Source: Gammaproteobacteria bacterium
Lineage (GTDB): Bacteria > Pseudomonadota > Gammaproteobacteria > Steroidobacterales > Steroidobacteraceae
DNA: 5,787 bases
Direction: 5' to 3'
Assembly (NCBI GenBank): GCA_028293725.1
Contig: JAQGOE010000016.1
Span: forward strand, 1-5,787
In this document: in pieces, positions 1 through 5,023 of the stretch
Layout: every line of letters starts with the position of its first letter
How positions within the stretch are numbered: position 1 is the stretch's first letter
The notes under the pieces: model-generated
Told to the model about the DNA's origin: nothing
Databases searched by the model: none
Seen by the model: only the letters and a program-made list of their open reading frames with translations
Program-made: the position numbers and the translations under genes

Positions 1-69
1 GGGTCCCGACGTGCGCTATCTAACATACACACGGGAAGACTCGTGCCGCTCGCCGCGCTACTGGAGAGT

Positions 70-78
70 TGTGGATAA
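70..78 (-). promoter_or_regulatory. Perfect DnaA-box 9-mer (TTATCCACA)
   Basis: The plus strand reads TGTGGATAA, the exact reverse complement of the high-affinity DnaA box TTATCCACA. It lies in the leader of the GGDEF-EAL gene if that gene starts at 219. I see no cluster of boxes, no AT-rich unwinding region and no dnaA or dnaN gene, so this is not an origin. It could be a single DnaA regulatory site or chance. Confidence 0.3.
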
Positions 79-91
79 CTGCGACGCAGTT
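77..91. repeat. 15-bp palindrome AACTGCG-A-CGCAGTT (operator-like)
   Basis: Two perfect 7-bp arms flank a single A, directly abutting and overlapping by two bases the DnaA-box sequence at 70-78. In RNA the hairpin could be extended by TGG (72-74) with CCA (92-94) across a two-base bulge. Position in the leader of the membrane GGDEF-EAL gene is compatible with an operator for a dimeric regulator. No regulator is identified, and the site would be coding if translation began at the TTG at 69. Confidence 0.3.
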
Positions 92-207
92 CCACTTCTA
101 CCGTGCGATGCCGTACAGCGGGACGCCTGCAGCATCTGCTAACTTCGCCGCGCTCCGCTTCGATCCGGACACGTTGTGCGGTGCAGTGAATGACTCGCCC
201 GCCCGGC

Positions 208-215
208 AAGGAGAG
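208..215 (+). promoter_or_regulatory. Ribosome binding site fixing the GGDEF-EAL start at GTG 219
   Basis: AAGGAGAG is a strong Shine-Dalgarno sequence, with the AGGAG core (209-213) five bases before GTG 219. The longest open frame begins at TTG 69, but there the purine run GGAGAG (63-68) touches the start codon with no spacer. The in-frame ATG at 108 has no Shine-Dalgarno. Starting at 219 also leaves a short cytoplasmic N-terminus before the first membrane helix, as expected for this architecture. Confidence 0.7.
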
Positions 216-218
216 TTG

Positions 219-2549
219 GTGCCCCTGACAGATACACTGCATCGTGCGTTGGCGCGGGCTACCGAACCGCAGGTTCTATTCCCACTCGCAGCCGTATTTT
301 TGCTGGCTGTGATCTGGGCGACGACCATTGGAGTCATCCGGGTCAAAAGCTTTGATTCGCGCCAGGCGGCGGCGGTATCGAGTCGTGAACTACTGGATAC
401 CTACGAGGCTCAGATCGTGCGCGCCCTGCGCGAGATCGATCAGAGCCTGAATCTCATCAAGTACTGGCACGAGCGTGCCGGGGGAACCCGGGTGCTCGCG
501 GAGCTCAAGAGCAAAGGATTGTTGCCCCCGGATCTGCTGTTCACCGTCAGTATTGCCGCTCGTGACGGGTCCATCGTGGACACCACACACGCTCCTGCCG
601 GGAAACAGAACGTCGCCGATCAGGATTATTTTCGCCAGCAGCGTGACAGCGATACGCTCTTCATCGGCCACCTCGCCCGCGGGCTCACGGGGGACGGGAA
701 ACTGCAGTTTAGCCGCAGGTTGGAGGCGGACGGCGCGTTTGATGGTGTCGTGATCATTGCGGTGGACGCGGCCTACTTCGTCAGCGGCTACGAGCCCTCG
801 AAGCTGGGCGAGCGGGGTGTGCTCGGCCTGCTCGGCACGGATGGCGTTTTTCGTGTCAGGCGCACGGGCGAGTCGACGTTCTCTGGAGATGTTATCCAAT
901 ACACCTCGGTGGTATCGGCACCTGGTGCCGATGACACGGAACTTGCCGTCTCGACCAACGTATGGGATGGCGAGCGGCGCTGGACTGTAGCGCGTGAACT
1001 TTATGGATTCCCGCTCGCCGTGGTCGTCGGGCTCTCGGCGCAAGAGCAGGCGGCCGCCGCGCGGCGTGACGAGCGGGGCTACCTTTGGCGGGCGTTTTTT
1101 GCAAGCGCCCTGGCCGTCCTGCTCGCGGCGGTTCTGGGTCGTATGAGTTGGCAGTTGGGTCAAAGTCGCCTGCGTGAAAGTGAAACAAAGCTCGCGCATG
1201 CGCAGCGGGTCGAATACCTTGCCTATCACGACGGCCTCACGGAGCTGCCGAACCGGAGCCTGTTCAGCAAACTACTGAGCCAAAGCATCAGCGAAGCACA
1301 TCGCTATCACAGGCAGCTGGCCGTTGCGTTTCTCGACCTCGATCGCTTCAAGCAGATCAACGACACGCTGGGCCATGAGGCTGGAGATCAACTGCTACGG
1401 GAAGTCGCCCTCCGACTCAAACAGTGCGTGCGCGAGAGCGACACGGTCGCGCGCCTCGGAGGCGACGAATTCGTAGTGCTCTTGCCGGAATTGGCGGATG
1501 GAAAGTATGCAGCCACCGTCGCCCAGAAGGTACTGTCCGTCATTGCGACGCCCTTTACCCTGATCGGCCACGAGTTCCGCGTCACGGCGAGCATTGGCAT
1601 CAGCACTTACCCGCAAGACGGTCTTGACGAACAAACGCTCACGAAGAACGCCGACATTGCGATGTATCAGGCCAAGGAGGAGGGCAAGAACAACTTTCAG
1701 TTCTATTCCGAGAAGCTGAATGCAAACTCTCTGGAGCGACTCACGCTCGAATCCAGTCTCCGGCACGCGCTCGAGCGTAACGAGTTTCGCCTTTATTACC
1801 AGGCCAAGCGGGATATCGGCAGCAGCCGGATCACCGGCATGGAAGCCCTGTTGCGTTGGCAGCATCCCGACCTGGGGACGGTGGCGCCGATGCAGTTCAT
1901 TCCAGTCGCAGAGGAGACCGGGCTGATCGTGCCGATCGGCAAGTGGGTGCTTAGAGAGGCCTGTCTGCAGAATGTAGCCTGGCAGAAACAGGGTCTGCCG
2001 CCTTTGAGCATTGCGGTCAATCTGACGGCACGGCAATTCTCCGACGAGTGCCTGCTCCAGGATGTGACATCGATTCTGCAGGCCACCGGCATGGCTCCCA
2101 AACTTCTGGAGCTCGAGATCACCGAGAGCCTGCTGATCCAGGACGTGGAGGACACGCTGCGGATTCTGACCGGGCTGAAGGCGCTGGGAGTTCGCATTGC
2201 AATCGACGATTTTGGAACCGGATATTCATCGCTCGCCATGCTGCAGCGCTTCCCGCTCGACACGATCAAAATCGATCGGTCGTTCGTTCGGGGCATTACG
2301 GGCGCGGCTAAAGACACCGGCCTGGCGGACGCCATCATTGCGATGGGCAAATCCCTCAGCTTGACCGTAGTTGCGCAGGGGGTGGAGACGCGGGAGCAGG
2401 CTGAGTTCCTGCGGACTCACGCCTGCGACGAACTGCAGGGCTTTTATTTCAAAAGGCCGCTGCCGACCGACGAGTTCACGCAATTATTACTGGCCCAGTC
2501 CACGGGAACTACCTACACCGGCAAGCACCTGGAGTTGAAGGGCGTGTAG
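219..2549 (+). CDS. Membrane-bound Cache-GGDEF-EAL protein, diguanylate cyclase/phosphodiesterase
   Basis: Inner-membrane c-di-GMP turnover enzyme of 776 aa from GTG 219 (826 aa from TTG 69). Residues below count from 219. Membrane helix 1 is about 19-40 and helix 2 about 288-310. Between them is a periplasmic Cache/PDC-like sensor containing DQDYF (134-138). A short signalling helix leads to the GGDEF domain at about 335-485. It has an intact GGDEF motif (414-418) and an intact RxxD inhibitory site (R405-D408) five residues upstream, so synthesis with product inhibition is expected. The EAL domain, about 505-750, has EAL (542-544), LELEITES, DDFGTGYSS (from 663) and the IKIDRSF lysine. However, the usual AEGVET motif reads AQGVET (Gln720), replacing a glutamate important for hydrolysis in characterised EAL enzymes. 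Both domains could be active, or EAL may be weakened or regulatory. The sensor ligand is unknown. The next gene downstream is preceded by a c-di-GMP riboswitch, a natural reporter of this enzyme's product. Confidence 0.93.
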   Translation: MPLTDTLHRALARATEPQVLFPLAAVFLLAVIWATTIGVIRVKSFDSRQAAAVSSRELLDTYEAQIVRALREIDQSLNLIKYWHERAGGTRVLAELKSKGLLPPDLLFTVSIAARDGSIVDTTHAPAGKQNVADQDYFRQQRDSDTLFIGHLARGLTGDGKLQFSRRLEADGAFDGVVIIAVDAAYFVSGYEPSKLGERGVLGLLGTDGVFRVRRTGESTFSGDVIQYTSVVSAPGADDTELAVSTNVWDGERRWTVARELYGFPLAVVVGLSAQEQAAAARRDERGYLWRAFFASALAVLLAAVLGRMSWQLGQSRLRESETKLAHAQRVEYLAYHDGLTELPNRSLFSKLLSQSISEAHRYHRQLAVAFLDLDRFKQINDTLGHEAGDQLLREVALRLKQCVRESDTVARLGGDEFVVLLPELADGKYAATVAQKVLSVIATPFTLIGHEFRVTASIGISTYPQDGLDEQTLTKNADIAMYQAKEEGKNNFQFYSEKLNANSLERLTLESSLRHALERNEFRLYYQAKRDIGSSRITGMEALLRWQHPDLGTVAPMQFIPVAEETGLIVPIGKWVLREACLQNVAWQKQGLPPLSIAVNLTARQFSDECLLQDVTSILQATGMAPKLLELEITESLLIQDVEDTLRILTGLKALGVRIAIDDFGTGYSSLAMLQRFPLDTIKIDRSFVRGITGAAKDTGLADAIIAMGKSLSLTVVAQGVETREQAEFLRTHACDELQGFYFKRPLPTDEFTQLLLAQSTGTTYTGKHLELKGV

Positions 2550-2556
2550 CGATTTC

Positions 2557-2573
2557 GCCGTTGGCATAACGGC
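2557..2573 (+). terminator. Weak hairpin after the GGDEF-EAL stop codon
   Basis: GCCGTT and AACGGC form a perfect 6-bp stem with a GGCAT loop, eight bases after the TAG of the GGDEF-EAL gene. No run of T follows, so it is not a convincing intrinsic terminator. It may be a 3'-end-stabilising structure or mark a Rho-dependent end. Read-through into the riboswitch leader remains possible. Confidence 0.25.
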
Positions 2574-2646
2574 ACTCACTCTACCAAAGTAAACTGCGAA
2601 CCACCCGCCGTCTGTGCATACAGGCGCTTGCGGTGTTGATTGATTG

Positions 2647-2662
2647 GGCGCATCACTGCGCC
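2647..2662 (+). other. Perfect 6-bp hairpin just 5' of the riboswitch aptamer
   Basis: GGCGCA and TGCGCC pair perfectly around a TCAC loop and end immediately before the conserved 5' strand of the c-di-GMP aptamer. It may insulate the aptamer from upstream RNA or cap the 5' end of a transcript starting near 2640. It is not part of the recognised GEMM core. No confident -35/-10 promoter could be picked out upstream. Confidence 0.35.
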
Positions 2663-2752
2663 TACAACGCAAGGGCAAACCCGTCGCAAGACGGGGACGC
2701 AAAGCCTCCGGTCTCGAGACCTGCAACGGGTTTCGAGATAGCGGGGCTGCCG
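2663..2752 (+). promoter_or_regulatory. Cyclic di-GMP-I riboswitch aptamer (GEMM-I)
   Basis: The segment carries the conserved GEMM-I blocks in order: ACGC-AAGGGCAAACC (2668-2681), GGGACGCAAAGCC (2694-2706), TCCGG, and TAGCGGGG followed by CTGCCG (2739-2752). These match the Vibrio cholerae Vc2 aptamer as I remember it. The first hairpin is CCCGTC-GCAA-GACGGG, with the GNRA tetraloop typical of the class. The second pairs TCTCGAGACC (2712-2721) with GGTTTCGAGA (2729-2738), ten pairs including one G-U, around a seven-base loop. AGCC (2703-2706) can pair with GGCT (2745-2748). The GGG guanines in the binding block are retained, so c-di-GMP rather than cGAMP is the expected ligand. One base is missing relative to Vc2 between ACGC and AGGG. 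The aptamer lies 120 nt before the lipoprotein start codon, so it is expected to control that gene. Confidence 0.92.
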
Positions 2753-2866
2753 GCAAGTCACACACACGAAGTGTTGCCGTCATTCCGATCCCGATCGGCG
2801 ACCTCCTGTCGCGCGCTCGCATCAAGCTCTGCCGCCTTAGCGACCGTCAACACGATTGCTAGAGGT
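2751..2866 (+). promoter_or_regulatory. Candidate riboswitch expression platform
   Basis: CGGCAA (2751-2756), overlapping the 3' edge of the aptamer, pairs perfectly with TTGCCG (2774-2779). Three more pairs (CAC/GTG) extend this stem beyond a two-base bulge, and the whole stem would compete with closure of the aptamer. Further on, GCGAC-CTCCT-GTCGC (2798-2812) is a small hairpin whose ACCTC (2801-2805) is complementary to GAGGT (2862-2866) in the lipoprotein ribosome binding site. No U-rich terminator follows any stem, so control at translation or through Rho is likelier than intrinsic termination. The pairings are visible; the switching mechanism is inferred. Confidence 0.4.
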
Positions 2867-2868
2867 GG
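2861..2868 (+). promoter_or_regulatory. Ribosome binding site of the lipoprotein gene
   Basis: AGAGGTGG lies four bases before ATG 2873. It selects this ATG over the upstream in-frame codon at 2633, which would force translation through the riboswitch. Its GAGGT core can pair with ACCTC at 2801-2805, suggesting possible sequestration. Confidence 0.7.
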
Positions 2869-2872
2869 CCTG

Positions 2873-3583
2873 ATGAACGTCTTCACCTTCTTTACTGACG
2901 AGCTCACACGTCTCGTGGTACCAGCCGGACTGATCATAGCGGGACTCGCCGCATGCGGGGGGAGTCAAGGATCCGCAGACGCCACGCTGCTGTCGGCTCC
3001 TGCCGTCGTGCCATCGGCTCCGACCGCGCCAGTCACAACGCCGGATACTCCCCCCACGATCTCCGGCCAGCCGAACCCGTCGGTCAATGTCGGATCAGCG
3101 TATGCCTTCATGCCCACGGCGGTTGCGGCGAACGGCAATACATTGACGTTCAGCATTCAGAACAAGCCAGCCTGGGCGACCTTCAACACCACATCGGGTG
3201 CGCCGACAGGCACTCCTACCGCGGCTGATGTAGGTTCCTACGCAAACATCATCATCTCGGTGAGCGACGGGACGAGTAGTGCGTCTCTGCCGGCTTTCAC
3301 GCTAACCGTACAACAGATCTCAAACGGCACCGCGACTCTGAACTGGACCCCCCCGACCGAGAACACCGACGGCACGGCTCTGACCAATCTCGCAGGTTAT
3401 CATTTGCATTACGGCATGACCGCCGACAACCTGACGCAGAGCGTACAGCTGGCAAACGCCGGTCTTACACGCTACGCCCTCGGCAATCTCTCCTCGGGCA
3501 CGTGGTACTTCAGCATTTCGGCCTATACGACGACCGGAGTCGAGAGCGCTGTCTCACCGGTTGTGAGCGACACATTCCTTTGA
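2873..3583 (+). CDS. Riboswitch-controlled secreted lipoprotein with Ig-like and fibronectin type III domains
   Basis: A 236-aa predicted lipoprotein. The start at 2873 is set by the ribosome binding site and by a type II signal peptide with hydrophobic LVVPAGLIIAGLAAC and lipobox L-A-A-C, lipidated cysteine at residue 28. Gly at +2 favours the outer membrane over inner-membrane retention. The n-region is unusual, with Asp9-Glu10 and only one Arg. A Pro/Thr/Ala-rich linker spans about 40-61. An Ig-like domain of the He_PIG/cadherin-like type, about 62-146, has the typical KPAWATFN, GTPTAADVGSY and ISVSDG stretches. A fibronectin type III domain, about 150-235, contains ATLNWTPPTENTDG, GYHLHYG and a terminal strand. 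No catalytic residues are seen, so adhesion, matrix or polysaccharide binding is the likely role (inference). The c-di-GMP riboswitch upstream implies expression tied to the motile-to-sessile switch. Confidence 0.88.
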   Translation: MNVFTFFTDELTRLVVPAGLIIAGLAACGGSQGSADATLLSAPAVVPSAPTAPVTTPDTPPTISGQPNPSVNVGSAYAFMPTAVAANGNTLTFSIQNKPAWATFNTTSGAPTGTPTAADVGSYANIIISVSDGTSSASLPAFTLTVQQISNGTATLNWTPPTENTDGTALTNLAGYHLHYGMTADNLTQSVQLANAGLTRYALGNLSSGTWYFSISAYTTTGVESAVSPVVSDTFL

Positions 3584-3636
3584 AGCAGGCACCTGCACCA
3601 CTGCGCACGCTGCGCGCGAGCTGGGCTGAGCACCGG

Positions 3637-4200
3637 TCAGTGAATTTCGCTGCGTGCTCCCTTACATACCTCGGGCATTACCGTGCCGATATCAACCGCC
3701 GACGCCGCGGTTGCGCGATCGCCGCCCAGTCTCTTACTGGCATACAGGCAACGGTCCGCGGTTCGAAGCAGTTCCGCCGCCGAAGTGCTCTTGAGCTCCT
3801 GCGCCGTTTCCAGCGCTGTTACGCCGATACTCACAGTGATTGCCAGCGGGCCGGCGCACGTAGACATCGGCTGGGCTGAAAGGACCTTGCGTAGACTGTA
3901 CGCAATGCGGCTGGCCCCATTTAAGTTTGTCTCGGGCAACACAAAGACGAACTCCTCACCACCGGAGCGCGCGATCCAGTCTATGGCTTGCCGGATGCAC
4001 GTCCTCGAGCGTGTTACGAACGCTTGCATCACCTCATCTCCGGCATCGCGTCCGAAGCTATCATTGATCCGCCTGAAATGATCGATTTCGCAACTGATGA
4101 TGGCAAGTGGATGGTTGTTGTGCCGCGAGCGATCGAGTTCGCGCGGCAACTGTTTCAACAGGAAGCACCGATTGGGCGCCCTCGGCAAGGGGTCCGTCAT
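3637..4200 (-). CDS. Stand-alone GGDEF-domain protein (putative diguanylate cyclase)
   Basis: A 187-aa soluble protein that is almost only a GGDEF domain, with no sensor, receiver or membrane segment. The start at 4200 is chosen because its ATG overlaps the upstream response-regulator stop as ATGA, indicating translational coupling; an upstream ATG at 4287 would overlap that gene by about 90 bases. Visible features are the N-terminal DPLPRAPNR (a worn DxLTGLPNR), CEIDHFRRIND (37-47), GRDAGDEV (50-57), the active-site SGGEEF (GGEEF at 80-84) and a C-terminal SIGVTAL plus ADRCLYASKRLG. The GGEEF and substrate-contact Asn46 and Asp55 are intact. Glu38 replaces the usual first metal-binding Asp. 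The inhibitory RxxD reads QAID (71-74), so product inhibition is probably lost. Lacking a sensory domain, it may depend on expression level or a partner, the coupled response regulator being the obvious candidate. Confidence 0.88.
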   Translation of the reverse strand: MTDPLPRAPNRCFLLKQLPRELDRSRHNNHPLAIISCEIDHFRRINDSFGRDAGDEVMQAFVTRSRTCIRQAIDWIARSGGEEFVFVLPETNLNGASRIAYSLRKVLSAQPMSTCAGPLAITVSIGVTALETAQELKSTSAAELLRTADRCLYASKRLGGDRATAASAVDIGTVMPEVCKGARSEIH

Positions 4201-4898
4201 GGACAGCGCGCCGCGGCTATACTGTGCACAGGCGTCATTGCATGCGCGACCGCAAAGTGGATCAGACTCACGAGATCCGGGACGCACAGCTTCGTCATGA
4301 TCCTGCTGCGATAGGTGTCTACGGTCTTGCGTGATAGCGAGAGCCGCTGCGCAATCTCCGCGCTCGATGATCCGGCCACAGTCAGATGCAGCACTTCGCG
4401 CTCACGCGCGCTGAGCCTCTCGAGCGGACTCGCCGCTGCGGTACCGCCGAGTAACCCATCAATGACAATTCCAGTAATTCGCGAGCCGAGATATCGCTCG
4501 CCCGTGCACACCGCCAAAATGGCGCGCACCAATTCGGCTCCTGCGCTTTCCTTCAATACATAGCCCTGCGCGCCAGCGCGCAGGGCTCTGAAGACGTGCT
4601 CTGACGTATCACAAGCGGACAATATGACCACGCGGGTTTGCGGCAGCGCGTCAAGAATGCGCAGAGTCGCATCGATTCCGCTGAGTTCCGGCAGTACGAC
4701 ATCCATCACAACGACATCGGGTTTGTGCAGGACGGTGAGGGCAACCGCATCCCTGCCGTTTGTTGCGGTGCAGACCACCTTCATGCGCTCGTGTCGTTCG
4801 AGGAGTACTGATAGACCGTCACGCAGGATGCCATGGCCATCCACGATCATGACCCTGATCGACAGTGGTACGGGGTGACGATCCATGTACAGTGCCAT
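4197..4898 (-). CDS. NarL/FixJ-type response regulator with LuxR-type helix-turn-helix
   Basis: A two-domain DNA-binding response regulator, 233 aa from ATG 4898. An in-frame ATG at 4985 would add 29 unalignable residues, and ATG 4886 is also possible; none has a clear Shine-Dalgarno. The receiver, about 13-130, keeps the phosphoacceptor Asp66 (VVVMDVVLPELSG), Ser94 and Lys116 (GYVLKES). The acidic pocket, normally two acidic residues, reads VDGHGI (Asp20-Gly21), which should weaken metal binding or phosphorylation. The LuxR-type helix-turn-helix, about 160-220, is typical: LSAREREVL, then EIAQRLSLSRKTVDTYRSRIM. No histidine kinase gene is in the window. Its stop overlaps the GGDEF start by four bases, and it begins about 125 bases after the Crp-like gene ends, so the three may form one operon. 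It may regulate its own operon or the lipoprotein locus (inference). Confidence 0.9.
   Translation of the reverse strand: MALYMDRHPVPLSIRVMIVDGHGILRDGLSVLLERHERMKVVCTATNGRDAVALTVLHKPDVVVMDVVLPELSGIDATLRILDALPQTRVVILSACDTSEHVFRALRAGAQGYVLKESAGAELVRAILAVCTGERYLGSRITGIVIDGLLGGTAAASPLERLSAREREVLHLTVAGSSSAEIAQRLSLSRKTVDTYRSRIMTKLCVPDLVSLIHFAVAHAMTPVHSIAAARCP
4562..4587. repeat. 26-bp inverted repeat inside the response-regulator gene
   Basis: AGCCCTGCGCGC and GCGCGCAGGGCT are perfect 12-bp arms separated by CA. The segment encodes the common receiver stretch RALRAGAQGY, so the symmetry may be a by-product of Ala/Arg/Gly codons. Folded in mRNA it would give an 11-bp GC-rich stem with a four-base loop. 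Confidence 0.6.
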
Positions 4899-5023
4899 CG
4901 GTCGGAGATAGGCATCACGCGCCAAATCGACGCCTATGCAATGAAACCAGAGTGCGCGCGCAGCACACCGTGCGGTAACGTACATAACATCGACACAGCA
5001 CGTGTTCGGTCAGTAATTCCCTT

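Noticed and set aside
70..78. Replication origin
   Set aside because: Only one DnaA-box match, with no box cluster, AT-rich region or replication genes.
390..1229. A 279-aa minus-strand open frame
   Set aside because: It is fully antisense to the Cache sensor and start of the GGDEF-EAL gene, has low-complexity Arg/Gly/Pro-rich composition and no recognisable domain; a GC-rich shadow frame.
1395..2350. Minus-strand open frames of 213 and 184 aa
   Set aside because: Both are antisense to well-conserved GGDEF/EAL motifs and show no family features of their own.
2612..2623. LexA/SOS-box-like palindrome CTGTGCATACAG
   Set aside because: It has the CTGT...ACAG ends but only four bases between these arms, not the 16-bp CTG-N10-CAG spacing of the gammaproteobacterial LexA box.
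2487..2825. A 112-aa minus-strand open frame across the non-coding gap
   Set aside because: It is antisense to the riboswitch and has no domain; the RNA element explains the conserved sequence better.
2633..2872. An 80-codon in-frame upstream extension of the lipoprotein from ATG 2633
   Set aside because: It runs through the riboswitch aptamer, lacks a ribosome binding site, and would bury the type II signal peptide in the middle of the protein.
2663..2872. Tandem second GEMM aptamer
   Set aside because: The conserved GGGCAAAC and GACGCAAAGCC blocks appear only once in the leader.
3584..3636. Bidirectional terminator between the convergent genes
   Set aside because: Only a weak GCAG-GCAC-CTGC hairpin (3585-3596) and GC-rich short repeats are visible, with no T-run in either direction.
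4899..5023. A separate promoter or small gene between the Crp-like and response-regulator genes
   Set aside because: A TTGAAA-like hexamer occurs on the minus strand but no matching -10 at proper spacing, and no small frame with a ribosome binding site was found.
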